Source of the DNA: Amyelois transitella
Taxonomy: Eukaryota; Arthropoda; Insecta; Lepidoptera; Pyralidae
Direction: 5' to 3'
DNA length: 64,000 nucleotides
Assembly (NCBI RefSeq): GCF_032362555.1
Contig: NC_083505.1
Location: 6,749,501-6,813,500, forward strand
Shown here: piece after piece, positions 1 to 13,582 of the stretch
Numbering within the stretch: position 1 is the stretch's first letter
How the letters are laid out: each line of letters starts with the position of its first letter
Program-made: the position numbers and the translations under genes
Notes under the pieces: model-generated
The model's input: the letters and a program-made list of their open reading frames with translations, nothing else
What the model was told of the DNA's origin: nothing
Databases searched by the model: none

Positions 1-69
1 GTAGGGAGCGAATAAAAAATGTAAAAATATATTATGTACTTTAATTACTACGATTAAAGGTTCAAAGAG

Positions 70-212
70 AAGGGCTATGTAATAAACTTGGGAATCTTCT
101 TGAAGGCGATGCTAACAACCCGTCATGATTTGAATCTCAATTTCACAATTAAGCCAAACAGCAGAACGTGGCCTTTCAAAACGGTATACCGACGTGATTA
201 TACGTATGTAAA
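70..212 (+). mobile_element. SINE-like element, 5' truncated
   Basis: Contains AATAAACTTGGGAATCTTCT, CAGAACGTGGCCTTTC and CGACGTGATTATACGTATGT from the 3' part of the family. Confidence 0.65.
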
Positions 213-1254
213 GGTTTTTATTTTTAAGTAGAAGCATGGATGTAGAAGCAAGCATGGATTCTATCCTACCTATTATATAACCAGCTAGAAGCAAGGGTAA
301 AGTATCAGAAAGACCCGCACGAAGGACGGGTTCAATACAACTGCGGCTATTCATGACTCCGTTCACTGTGTATTTGAGGTGTATTCAGTTTTAATGCTGG
401 CTGAATGAAGGGGCTCATATCAGCCGAGGAAACGAGTAGGTAAGTAGTTACATTAATATAGGTAGGCTTACTGACTTATTTTTTCTAACTTTGACAACTA
501 TAAACAATTGTTTATAACTACCTAACTACTTAAGAATCATACCGAATATAACATTCGTTTTATAATTAAAATCCTTTCTAATAGTTGGCTACGATAAATA
601 GAGCTGGATCAATCTGTCTACCTATAACTAATTCAATGTACCACTTACAAAATGTTAAATGTGCATATTAGGATATTCCCTTGAATGTCGAAAAACTTTC
701 TATAGGTAGCAAAACGACTGCATTGTCAGGGGGCCATTCATTGCTATTGAATATCAATCAATACTTGTCAGAAGATCTCTTGTTCACGCATACTTTAACA
801 AACAACAAACAACATTGTAACTTGTGCATCGCACCTCGTGTACTCGGGATAACATTACAAATATATAATATTAACTCTATGTTTGTGTCGCAAAGACGCA
901 TTTTGTTCAAAACTAGTACACGCGAAGGCGGCATATCATAACACAAAATAATGTTATTCTTACTTAATCTTTTGTGTAACTTTTTTGCACCATTTCATTG
1001 AAATGTTTGGATATATCTGTAATTTGATAAAAGAAAATCCGGCCATGAATGCTTTCAATGAATCCCTTTTAAATATGTAGGTAATCGGTATACCTACTAA
1101 GCAAACAATTCATATAATGAGTTTAATAATCTAATGTCCTCTGCGTAAATTTTTATCATAAATATTTTTTTAATTTAAAATACTTACCAGCAGTTAGCAA
1201 TGATAAATGGTAGCAATCAGCGGCTGCCAGTTTACACTCAACTTTGTACGCAAT

Positions 1255-1345
1255 ATAAAACGTGACGGGTCGAGCGAGCCTGCGCCTGCGCTGCTGCTGC
1301 ATGTGGCTCCGCCTCGTCACGTCTCGCGCCAGACACAGACGCAAG
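1255..1345. other. GC-rich patch with inverted repeat
   Basis: CGTGACGGGTCGAGCGAGCC and GGCTCCGCCTCGTCACG can pair imperfectly around a GCTGCTGCTGC core. Possible conserved non-coding element; no gene evident. Confidence 0.3.
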
Positions 1346-2760
1346 CTTCTGTTATTTGCTAGAATTACTACCAAATTGCCGGTAATAATCATTCCCATCA
1401 AGTCCAACGGATATTACATTTATAGCCATGATATTGTTTTTAAAATTGTGAAGAGATGCTTATTCTAAAGTGGTGTCCATGATGCAAATACAAATAAGTA
1501 ACATAGATACGTTGGTATTACACTTTTTAACTGTTTCAACAGCATGACCATCATTGCACTGTTTTGCCTATTATATGCCTAGTAGGTTTAAATTAAGTAC
1601 TTAATAACCAATTATAACAGTTGTTCAACATTGCAAACAAACAACTTGAATATATATTATCTTCGTTAATTTATGACGAAAGAAACAAATGTTACATTGT
1701 TTTTTGCTGCCGTCATATGTTTATATTTTATTAAATGATGTAACAGAGTCATTAAAGATCGTTTAACCCGTCGAGAACGGACCACCCTCATCCGGTTAAC
1801 ATAATGCTACAAATTATAATAAAACAGAAGTAAGTACTTACACAAGCGCACAAAAATATAGGTGTTACTTTCTTTGTTCCTAAGCACAGTAGAGAGAGCC
1901 AATAAGCACAATAGTACTTAGAACGCCACAACCAACGCATTAAAGAAAAATTAAGTTTTAATAAGCACATTTAACATTACTTTAGATAGTCGCATTTTCC
2001 AACATCCAAGATGAAAATGTATACCTAAAAAAAGGAAGACTTCCTTCTCAATCACTAAATTTATTTTTCCAACGGTTTACGGGTAGACATGGGACTGAGT
2101 AATATTGGTATTGTATTTACTATTTTCTGCTCTGTTCTACATATTTATTATCATCTCATCTTTATATCTATCAATATTTAATCGTAGTAAATAAAACGAA
2201 AGCTATATGTATTTTACTTACAGACACACATCTTACTGGTCAGTACGTAAATTCATAGAGCCCGGCCAAGGACCCGGCAAAGCCAGTGTTACTTGCGCTT
2301 TGAGCCTGTCCCAGTACATTGCACAATTGCACTCCGAGTATATCATCGCATCGGTCACGCGCGCTTCGCTCTAATTTTATCCCTCTATAAATGGCGCAAC
2401 GATAGGAAGGGTTGTATTTTAATTACGACATTTTTCTATTATTTCCTCCGCTGTCTTGCTTTCGGGACAAGGGTTATGAGATGTAATAAATCCCACTTTT
2501 TATGAGGTCACGGTTAACCCTCTTGATACCGTTTATCGTACATCTGGTGAAAATGAAATTGCCATTGTTCATGCTTTAATGTGTTTCCAAAAACGATGGT
2601 AATTAAAATTAAACCGTCAGCGTTTTTAAAAAGTATTACCTAGGTTAGTTCCACTTTCAAAATACTTATTTATACTCAGTTATTACAGAATTTATTAGCC
2701 TCTTCCTGTTCTTCCCGTTCCCATAGAGATTACCAAAAGTGTCCTGTGTACTTTCCTACA

Positions 2761-3060
2761 GTTTAAACTATTTGTACTAAGTTTCATCAAAATCAGTTCA
2801 GTGGTTTAACTTTGAAGATGCAACGAATAACTTTCGCAGCATCGCCCGTAAAAATTTAGCGCCACCTGTAAAAGAAAACAGGTTTTTAGCGAATCCCACG
2901 GGATCTTTACTTTTCACCTAGACAAAAGATACCCTATGCCCTTCTCTATCCTCCTATTTATATATACGTGAATTATCAAGAAGAATGGTTCAGAAGATAA
3001 AGCGTGAAGACGTAACAAACAAACAAATTCACTTTCGCATTTATTATTTAGTATGGATGA
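2761..3060 (-). repeat. Lep1-like fragment
   Basis: TTTCATCAAAATCAGTTCAG and, later, GTGAAGACGTAACAAACAAA with TTTCGCATTTATTATTTAG; ends degraded. Confidence 0.4.
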
Positions 3061-4720
3061 TTGGTGAAAAATGTAATGTATCATTGATTGACAGCACTCT
3101 CAGGTCGGGATGCAAGGGTCGGCCACACGGACATGTCGAGTTGTCACATGAGAACATGTCACGGTGATCCGCGCTGCCATGCACGAAATAAAGAACCCCG
3201 CTTTAACATTTTCGTTCGATTGCGCACGAGAAGCGTGAGTGCGGATAATTTTATTGATCACTTAGTTAGTCAATATAATGCTTACATATTAAAAAACTTA
3301 CATTAAAAAACTAGTAAAAGGGTTTTATTGTTGATAATTATTGAACCATAATCCCCTTTTTAATTCTGTTACCCGTAAATTTGATTTGGTACTTTTTATT
3401 CTATTTCTTTCTTTCACATTTAAGTTTCGCAAATCATAATTTTGAGTGCTTTTATTTTGGTCTTGGATATTATTTTATGCGCACAAGAATGCCATTTTTA
3501 CGTAATATGTACTATTATATATTATTTTCATATTATGTCACATTTTCCCTAAACCATACATACGTTCATGCTTTGACTGTTAAATCAGTGTGCAACTTAT
3601 ATCATTATGCAAACATCACTCAATGGATCGAAAGGATTGTGTTGTCGCCATCGGCTATGAATAATTATAATTCTTTAGTTGCGAGAATGGATTTGTGTAC
3701 TTATGCGATTAAAGTTATTTGAATACGGCTTTGCCGCGATAGGTGCACGAGTGGGAGCGCTATACGCAAATACAGATGTTCACACTTAGGGATCACAAAT
3801 GTATTGTTCACAAGATCGATTAAAGCTTAAAAATTAAATTAAACTAATGGCATGGGGAAATAACCATATTTTATGCATTGGATAACATCTAAAGCAGAAT
3901 TTATATAAATCTTCATTTTTTTAGGTTATTTTGAAAAAAAAAAAATTATGTGAACGGGACAGATATCCATCCCAGTCACATTGCGCTGTCGAGTGTCGAC
4001 ACGGCTAGGTGATCGATCACGCGCCACGTGCTTCCAGATTGGACATTTTTACGATAAAAAGCACATTTTTTTGACAAAAAACATTCCAAAGTTTAACAAT
4101 AGCGTTTACATCGCGATAAAGATGAGGCGCAGGAGATGAACAAATATTTGAGCGAGGGAGTAGTGGAGCACGAAACTGGCGAACAAAGGCATTAAAGAGC
4201 GGATTAGGACAGACTAACGTTATTTGATTACTTAGACACATATACGAATATGAGAACATTACACGGATCCTCTTGTGCTTTGTATAAAGATGTGATCCTT
4301 TTCAGTTAAGAGGATTTACTGCATTTTAAAGTAGCTTCAAACGTTAAAAAACTTCATTGTTATCTTATTACATATTCAAGTTAAAGTTTAAGTACTTACG
4401 ATTTAATTATTTTTATTGTAGAACAATACTATAATAAACAAGATCCACACCAAAGGTACTACCTACTTAGTAAGGTTTACCTACTTAGTAGATTTTTTTA
4501 AAATATAACAGTTATGCTGTTTATTTTTACCCGTTACCCGTAGGTAAGAAACGGTAAGTAGGTACGTCTTGTAATTATGTCACCTATTTGCAGCTAAGGT
4601 GTCCTGTTAGCTAAGATATAGAACTCTGAATACCTATTATAAAGAATATTTTAATGTAAATAAATAATAATAAACTATAAATAATCATGTTAGATACTGT
4701 AAATAATAAACTATAAATTG

Positions 4721-4872
4721 TGTCGTGAGGTTCCCGGTACCAATAGAAAAAATAATAGGACCACTCCATCTCTTTCCCATATATGTCGTTAAAGGCGACT
4801 AAGGGATAGGGCTAGCAACCTGTCACATTCTATGAATCTCAATTATATCAGTAAGCTAAAACTGAATAACTC
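4721..4872 (+). mobile_element. SINE-like element, 3' truncated
   Basis: GTGAGGTTCCCGGTACCAAT, GGACCACTCCATCTCTTTCC, AAAGGCGACTAAGGGATAGG and GCTAGCAACCTGTCAC are retained. Confidence 0.7.
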
Positions 4873-5109
4873 TGAATCATGGGCTCAGTCTAAAATAAAC
4901 AGGATGATAATGTACCTATCCAAAGTCTGTATTAAAGTTCAAAAATACCCTCAAGTATTCTTTCTTTAACAGTTTGCTTATTGGATTATTTTTAACAAAA
5001 TTTATCTTTATGTATAGCAAGTATAATCCGAAACTTCAATTCCTGATAATGGAGCCCCTGGGTGTATTAGGTACGCTTGCGCACTCCGGCTACAATCCTC
5101 ATGCTCAAC

Positions 5110-5310
5110 CCACACCCACGATCAATATTCCTCATCTTCATTATAAAGGTGCAGTAGCAACCCACCCCTGCTTCGCGCGGGTAGCATTTATACATATAAA
5201 CCTCTTTTCTCTTGAATCACTCTATCTATTAAGAAAACTGCATCAAAATCTGTCGTGTAGTTTTAAAGGTCTACGCATATACATACTAGTACATCAGAGG
5301 AACAACGTAG
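5110..5310 (+). repeat. Dispersed repeat with coding-like read-through
   Basis: CCCACCCCTGCTTCGCGCGG, ACCTCTTTTCTCTTGAATCA and CATCAAAATCTGTCGTGTAG are standard lepidopteran repeat text. They create a 158-codon open frame that is not a gene. Confidence 0.5.
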
Positions 5311-6074
5311 GGATTTGTGTCATAAAAATAGTCAATTTCTTTAGGTACTTAAATAAGGATAAGCCTAAGTATTTTGAAAAATTAATTTACAGGCATAAGA
5401 AGACAAACCAAAAAGAAATAATAGATGTCACAACGAAATTCTTTCGCTAATTGTTTGGTCAATTTAGGCATTCGAATCTACATGAATACCCAATAAGCTG
5501 GAAAGAAGGAAAACAAAGAATCATGACAAATTAGATACAGAAATTTTATCAGTTGATCAAAAATTCACACCATTTTTACAATTACTTATAATTAAATCAA
5601 GAAAACAATTTTTTCGGCTTCATGACTGGAGTTCCGTAAAAATATACATAAAAGCGAGAAATATTTTTTACTTTCTCATACTAACCCATAAACCAGTCTG
5701 TATGGAAGAGTAAAATTATTTTTCGCTTTTTGCTATTTGTTTGACAACTTGATACTGATAACAATTTATATAATATTTATTACAGTTTAGTCTACTACCA
5801 ACCTACCTACCTACTTGCTACCTGAATGGGTGTAAGCTAGACAGGGAGCCGCTTTTAGAATTTTCACAATCTTTACATATTCTTTAATATCAATATATAA
5901 ATAAATAGTTATAATAAAACAGTAAAATCGAGTGACAGTAGGTACATTAAATATTTTTCCAAAAAACTGATAGTCGCCCCCTATCAGTGTAAAGAAGAGA
6001 ACAAAAAAATTAATATTTGGCTGTTTGTCTGATACCAGAAGAAGATAAAAATAAATTATGGTCAATTTAAAATT

Positions 6075-6215
6075 TCCTTCAAGGACTGTTTCAAAACTTT
6101 TACAACAAACAGTTTACATATATATGCGTATTTTATTTAAATAAAGCTACAATTTCTACTTAGTTTTGTACGGGAATAGGATACTATAGAATTAACTATA
6201 AGTCTGTTATAGGTA
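6075..6215 (-). repeat. Dispersed repeat, third copy of the 28.3-kb family
   Basis: TTCCTTCAAGGACTGTTTCA and AATAAAGCTACAATTTCTAC align with 28485-28560. Confidence 0.4.
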
Positions 6216-7660
6216 TGAATATACTGTATGTTATATATCTAGTAATTGAGTATAAGTATTTAATTTCATTAATACAAGTATACAGTGATAAAAGTATCTG
6301 AACTATTATCTAATTACTAAATAAATAGTTCCAATTAAAATTTCATTATAACTACCTACCTACTTCTTCAAAGATTTATGCAACTGTTTTACTACTAAGT
6401 AGTACCTACCTAAGTGCTTAGTTCCTGTGATTTTTGGTCTCCAACCCTACACTATAAATAAAATACAATGTTTAACTTTCAGATTAAGTTGTATTCACAC
6501 GTCGTTCACAAGCAGGGTGACAATAAAGAATATTTGACTAAATCGGTAATATATGGAGCGATAAGGTACCAGCATTAATCATCAGACACGCGTGAAATCA
6601 AATTACCGTTTACTAGTCGTAGTTCGCAGGGAAACGAAAGGGTTGCCGCTTTGCGTGACCACTGCAAACCCTATAATAAAATGTAGGTACTCTTTCTCTT
6701 TCACACGCAAGATATTCCTGTCGAGAAGAATAGAGATAACATACGAGTTTATACCACAAATGGAGGATTGCACAAATCAAAAATGCAAACAAATATAGTC
6801 ATGAAATTGGGATTTTGTAGGCGATAAAATAAGGCTATTATGGAGAAATGTCACGTCACGGTCGGTAATCCCCTTGTTATTGGAAAGCAATAACATTTCT
6901 TATTGCCAAGGTTTATGGGAATTAATAACTGTGACAAGTGGATTGCAAAATACAGGACCGAAACGGGTGGAGCTTGGTGCATAACAAGGTTTTATTATGT
7001 ATCGAACACTGAATAACTTTAATGGTCTCTAACTATTTTTACACTGGAGTTTAGTTTTTTCACCTACTTAGACCATACGATTAGTGAAAAAGTATTTTAT
7101 TTTTACGGCCTTTATAATAAAGCTCTTATAAGAAACATAAAATCTATCATAATATTACCGGGCGAGTAAAATTTCGAAATACTTTAATTAAATAAAATTA
7201 CAAAGAAGAACTAAAGAAGTTAGCGAATAGATGCTAGCCAATTGTAAATCTATAAGTATTTAATCATTCAAGGAATGACAGCCTAATAGCATATATTGTT
7301 AAAGCACAAAAGTAGTTCGAAATCAGCGTATTCATGTCAAACTTTAATCTCGCGATTGACTTTCGTACAGGGGCTCGGATATTAATTAGGGCGAATGATC
7401 CCGCTCCGGGCCGGGCTGCGCGGACGTGCCGGGCACAATCATGTGATTGACACAAATTACCTCTAATCGAAAACTAGCAGTTGGCCCAGCTAAACGATTT
7501 GAAGGCATCTGTGTGATGATTTTAAAACTGCGAATGAAAGAAATGAATAAAGCATTATGCGAATACGTTTGTGTTTCTAAACATTTTACGTTGGTATGTG
7601 GTGTGGTTTCAATAGACGTTGTAACACAAATTTTAGCAGTGAAAATATTTAAAACAAACT

Positions 7661-7800
7661 GTTCACCCGCGGCTCCGCCTGCTGTTAGAACAATTTTCGA
7701 ATAAACTGTGAAAACTACAATTATCTAGTCTTATCATAGACTTGGAGTTAATTCTATAGTATCCTATTCCCTTGCCAATTAATATATAATTTATTAAAAT
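7661..7800 (-). repeat. Dispersed repeat, second copy of the 28.3-kb family
   Basis: CGCGGCTCCGCCTGCTGTTA and AGTATCCTATTCCCTTGCCA align with the 28.3-kb copy. Confidence 0.4.
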
Positions 7801-9334
7801 AGAAACTGCAGTGCGAAAGATTATAATCTTTATTGATATCGTTAAAACATAGTAGAAATTAAGTAAACTACATATGTTTATGCAAACCCCATTCAATTCA
7901 ATTTTAAAGTTAGAAGCAGTGATTGAAGTTAATTTTTAGATGACCATAACTTCTCTTTTCCTGCACCGATTTTGACGATACATAATACATAATTTTAGAC
8001 CTTTGGTGTTGGTCGAGCCGAATCATCGCTCCCGCTACACAGGTTTCTTTCTGATTATTAATGTAAAAATGATTTCATTTAATTTTTTGATTAACTGTTT
8101 TGATTATTAACAAATGACAATGACAGCGCGCAGGCCGGAAGGTCTGTAGTTACCTAACCCATATCACCTGAAAAGCATTTTAGCCCAAAAGCTTTCGCAA
8201 AGGGTTAAATGGTGAACAATTCTTTTTACTGAATTTAAATTGTATTTTAATTGTGTTTTAATCCTGGCGATAAATGTCAATCAAGTCTCTCTGTGCCGGT
8301 GATAGTAATGTATCCCAAGAGCTCAACTCAGTTCGCCCCCGTCCGTTGCCATTCAAAAAGGATTTTGAGCAAGGGTGAAATTAAAATGTCAAAATAGTAG
8401 CGGCGCGATGCTGTATTTGTCTCCGGCTTTATCTGGAACAATAATGTGTATCCTATTCTCTGCCGCTCGCTTGAAAAACGATACCGTTTAAGCCAAAGGG
8501 ATATTCATTCAAAAGCAAACTAAAAAACGGTGTCTTACCTGCCCATTAAAGCATTTGCTATATAAAAAAATGTTTTCTTTACATACAGAGTTAACTTTTT
8601 TTTTCTAAAGGTAAAAGTAATATGTCCAGAGATTCCTTATTTTCTTAACGAAGAAAGATTTAAACGCGTAAGCATACCTAGTTTTCTAAATTTGCTAAAT
8701 TCTCCGGAATATTTGTAATAGCATATTCTTATAGAAAAAAATGCGCTACATTCTTTGAATTTCTTTCCAACTTTTGTATTTGTATTGCATTATTGTTTGG
8801 ATATTGAAAAGGCCTGAGTGGGCACAGCGAGGGTTCAGAGGGCAAATAAATAATTACACACATTCTGCAGATTGTTACCCCTGCGCCCCTGCCTGCCCCT
8901 GGCAGAGAGCATTCGTGAATTTGCCTTTTATATTAAATTCGATGCAAATACTGAACACATTTATCTCAAAATATAGTCAGAATTTTTTTATTGTAGGATT
9001 TTGTTTTATTTTAAATGTAGATAGGTAGTTATTCCGGAAGACCTGTTTTACCCTGTGATTGTGAAATCTAATTCAAAATTTAAAAGCTGCACTTTAAGGT
9101 ATTACTTTAGGTAGGTATGTTTAAAGGCTTTTCACGGAAAGCACTATGCTTAATAACTTAAGATATAAGTAGTGTTGAAATTAAGTAAACAGTCCTCCCC
9201 TTGTTACCTTGTAAAAGAGAAAGTTTTGTGATAATTGATGAGACTATGTTACAACGAAAAATAATAAAAGGGTCTCGGATAATAAACGCTTTTGTGCTTG
9301 ATGACGTATTTTAGTGTGTCAATTAGAGTTCTGT

Positions 9335-9415
9335 GTGCCGACGTCGCAGCATGCGGCTCGCGGCGCCGCAGGGTTCGCAGCGAGGACCGGCCCCGCGGCG
9401 CTGCTGCTACCAAAC
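9335..9415. other. GC-rich patch
   Basis: CGACGTCGCAGCATGCGGCT and GACCGGCCCCGCGGCGCTGC stand out from flanks that are about two-thirds AT. Possible regulatory element; the short open frame through it is not convincing. Confidence 0.25.
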
Positions 9416-11609
9416 TCATTGCTTATTCTATAAATACTATTAATTTTTCACAATATGGTGTTGCAGATGGTAGGGTTCATTATTGAAAGTCGATGTTTTG
9501 GCACTTTCTAAACCTAAAGTCGTGGAATCTGCAGGCTACAGACGCCTCCAACAACGACGATTCTAAACCAACGACAATCAAGTGAAGGCAAAATTTTCGC
9601 ATCCTTTAAAAGTGCATATTTTAAAAAATAATGCAGCCTGATTTTAAGTTATAATAATAAGCATTTGAAATCCTTTAAAAATTTCTGTCTATTATTTAAC
9701 TACGTCGTAAAAGAAGGGACGTTTTTTGTATCTACTTCATTTTTGTATAACTGCTTTTGTTTCATTTGTTTTGTTTGCCGTAATTTGGATCTGACAGTGC
9801 GCAATTATTATATTGAGTAATTTATTTCTTCCTCGAATTTTATTACTCTTTGGACAATAGGTGTTCACAAAGCCGATTTTACAGGGTGATTTCGCCCAGA
9901 CGAAAACGCAATTGTGATTTTGTTCGCTGTCGCTACTATTAACGTCGCAGCTACCTGCTGGGCTGCTCTATAATTACGACGTGAGTGACATTTTCGAAGC
10001 TTTTGAGAACGATAACACGGAAGCTTCAATAAAAACTTAAAAAACTTAGTAAGCATTGTTACAGTAATGCATTTGGGAGTAAATATTGAGGAGGCACAAA
10101 GCGGGGTCCGACAACCCTTAAATATAGTCCGCGGGGTGCCATTAGAGCGGCTCAAAGAGTTGGGTGTCGCCGACGGCGCCGCCGGTGACTTTGTAAATCT
10201 AATTAAAATATCAATATGTTTGCTGCACTCCGCGTCGACAATTTGATTTCACGCCTCAAGCCCTCGCTACAAGCCCTGCCGACATCTGAATCTGCTTGTT
10301 ATTTTGTCTGACGATTATTTATTATGTATCACATTTTATTAACGTGTGTGTACCTAAATTCTAAAAGAATTTACAAAATTGGCGAATTTAAAAGATGAAG
10401 AAATATTCCACTAAACAGTATCGATATACTACGGCCCTAAAATGTTTTGTGCAAATACAATAAAGTCAACGGCACCGCTATGAAACTGTCATACATTTAT
10501 GTCAAGCGGCGTGAAAGAGCCGGACTGTCGACGCGCAATCTAAACTACCCTTATTTTTTCTCAAGTATAATAGCATCCAGGTAGCAATACAAACATCACT
10601 AAAAACGCGACATATCAATCGACTTTTTTTTCTAATGTCACAAATTCGCACAAATCAAATATCGAAGTGTTAAAAATTTCCATTAACAAAGGGATTTAAA
10701 GTCGCACGACGGGAGTCGGGACGAGAGGCATTGTGACACGGGATCATTAGTTAGAGATGTCACGTCGGATCCGTTTCAGAAGTCAGCAGTCACTTGCCTT
10801 TTGCTTACAAGAAGGTTGATTCATAAACATCTATGAGAGTTATTGTGCTTTCTTATTTTAGAGCAAATCTATTTTTTTACTTCTAAAGAATATATTAACC
10901 TATCTACTAATAGTTAGCTATAATTTGTTTACAACAACAAACATTTGTTCCATTCTGTTTTCAGTAAATTTATTAAAAAATAAAAGGTACATACCTTACC
11001 TAATTTACAAATTCCTAAATTTCTTCCTAAATATCACCCTATTGTCGCCTCCTTATGCAACAAATGTTACAATGCACGGCTGGGGCAATATTTCATCGCG
11101 ACATTCTCGCAAAAACTAGAACCCTTTTTTGTTTTCTATTACAATTGTCACCCTTTCACTTCCATTTCAATTAAATAATGTCTGGTCATTTGGGGCAGGC
11201 GGCATAGACATAGAGCTCAGTATACAGGCATCGGAATTGTTTTGCGCCGTGTCGTGTTCGCGCCTCTACAACCCCTTGGTGCAAAGTGCGCGTCATCCTG
11301 TGCGCACATTAATCACTTGCATTATTAAATGTATTATTGTGTTCATTTGAAGATAACGTTTTATAAACGGTGCCGTCCGCTCCCAACAAAATAAGCTTCT
11401 GTATTAACGTGTAAGCGTAAAAAGCGTTGATTAATGATAGTTGTTAGTTGTTAAACTTATACCTAAATCGATAACAACAAATCCGCTTATGCGTCGGACG
11501 CGCGTGATTTACGTCGTAGTTCCCATATTTTGTAAAGTACTTTGTACTTACATTATTCTAAGAGGTGAACACCTACGATTGTAATTAGTATTACAACACA
11601 TTAGTATTA

Positions 11610-11669
11610 CAAGTTTTATTGCATCTTGTTATTGTAATAGTTTACAATAACAAGATGCAATAAAACTTG
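11610..11669. repeat. Perfect hairpin, 28-bp arms, 4-bp loop
   Basis: Arms 11610-11637 and 11642-11669 are exact reverse complements (CAAGTTTTATTGCATCTTGT...), loop TAGT. Confidence 0.9.
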
Positions 11670-13463
11670 CGCTAAAAAGTACATCATGCATGTACGAGAT
11701 ACGCACAACAAGCACCTAAGATGACGTAATCCTGACGAATTGAACGTAAAGTTCCATGAGCGCGTTTGTGACGTTTAATTGAAGGATTACCTTAAAATAA
11801 ATAGAAAGAATTATCTATTACTTACAAAAAAGTAATATATGTATTCAGTCTATTGAAGACTGTTGGCATGTCTACCGCGCAAAGGATAATTATATGTTGT
11901 GTTATTAAGTAGAAAACTAAGAAAGATTTTCTACTCGTAAACACTTAAATCTGTTTATTTCAAACGGCTTTACGCTGACGTTTTTGTTTATAATATCGCC
12001 AAATTAGATTATACCTAGATACTTACGAGTATAAATTTAAAAACCTGCAATCACATAAGAGAATGAAATCTAAGTAATTTCCCGTGGGAGAGGCATGATT
12101 TATTATTAACGTACTTACACTTGTAAATAATATAAGTTTTGCAGTGTCTATGTTGTCACTTCCTCTCAGTATTTGTCAACGTAATTATGTTTCTATGTAT
12201 CTTAACTAATTAAAAGACTCCGTCTACGCGCACAGTGCGCAAACACGTTCCATAGTCATAGTGACGGAATTTCCGATCGTAGTCGCTATGACGAAAATGA
12301 CGCAACCTTGCTTGTTCGAGGCCTGTCTGCCAATTGAGGCGATGCGGACACTTATTTCTTAGAAAAGCGTAAAATCCATCGCGTCAACAATATTTAACTT
12401 TTTCCTTATTTAGATAAAGTGATCACATTGTAAACTGAAGTACCTACCCAAAACATGTTGTGGACATATTTTGAGTATAAAAATAATAAATAAACCTAGT
12501 TCCTGTGAGCTAAAACAAATCAGGTCAGCATGACAATACGCCCTCTGCAAGAAAAGTGAGTAACAACGTAGGTAGTTCTTATTTTACTATAAGACCGTAT
12601 ATTTTATGATCTCTCCATTATTCAGCTATATCATTCGACGATCAACGAAATGCTGGGGGTGCAGTGGGCTCAGCCCGCCTGCACGTGTGAGGCGGGAGTC
12701 GATAACACACCGTAGTGAAAAATCTTAAGGAAAAAGAAAAACCTTTGTTTGTTAGATTACCATATGTGACCAAACAAAGCAGAGCGAGTAGAGCTTCAAT
12801 TGTATTTTTATTAAAGTATTGTTTTCTGTTTTTAATAATTTATTGTTTGCGGGAAATAGGTACCTGCCTTCTGTAATTTTGTAGACATCATCCTATGTAA
12901 GTATTATGTTTACGCTGGTGGAGGCTGGTCTATTCAGATACAAGCTCTGCTTAGTTTAGATACTTACCGCATTCTTTCACAATCTTAAAATTGTTTTACA
13001 TACCTAACAGGTTACTCTGATTAGCCAACATCATATTGTGGAGAAATAAAGATATATTAAATTAGAATTTGGCTCACTGTATCTTATTCTCGTTTTAATT
13101 AATTAGAAAAAGAAGGAGAATTAAAATTTTATTAATATAAAATTGTCCCAAGATAACTGATAAGTGTGAGAATCAACGCGGGCGGCCCGAATTCAAACGA
13201 AGAGTCGCTAGCGCAGCGGTGCCTCAGCGAGTCGTCAGCGCACAGTACCTACATGCACTGCACACTACCTATCCAAAAATTCTGAGACTTCGGCACTATA
13301 TTGATTTTTTTTAATCTTATAAACCAGTAAGTATTTTTTTGATTTTATATTTTATTTCATTATTTGTTCATGATTTACTATGTCCTTAAATAAGCGATTT
13401 ACCAGACAACTTTATAATCCCGGAATGAATTACATAATAATTGGGTTAGAAATATTCACGTTT

Positions 13464-13513
13464 ACATCCTTTAAAGTATGACATAGTATGACATCCTTTA
13501 AAGTATGACATAG
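13464..13513 (+). repeat. 27-bp tandem duplication
   Basis: ACATCCTTTAAAGTATGACA plus TAGTATG is followed at once by a second copy lacking the last four bases. It abuts the SINE-like fragment. Confidence 0.85.
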
Positions 13514-13515
13514 AC

Positions 13516-13582
13516 ATGGCAACAACAGTCTTAAAAAGACTGAAAAGCCATGTTCAGCTGTATGGCTTACTGATGGAATTAA
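13516..13582 (-). mobile_element. SINE-like fragment, inverted
   Basis: GTCTTAAAAAGACTGAAAAG, CATGTTCAGCTG and TGATGGAATT are the reverse of the family's 3' half. The following 140 bp may be part of an unidentified LINE end. Confidence 0.55.

Larger units (their letters stand above)
213..4700. other. Intergenic, no gene recognised
   Basis: AT-rich DNA with stop codons in all frames at short intervals. Apart from the Lep1-like fragment and the GC-rich patch near 1.3 kb I see nothing I can name; a 113-codon AT-rich frame at 3381-3722 has no family features. Confidence 0.5.

Noticed and set aside
3381-3722. 113-codon open frame
   Set aside because: Aromatic-rich translation of AT-rich DNA with no domain, splice context or ATG support.
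4974-5450. 158-codon open frame
   Set aside because: It reads through a dispersed lepidopteran repeat (5110-5310) and starts at a TTG; no protein family features.
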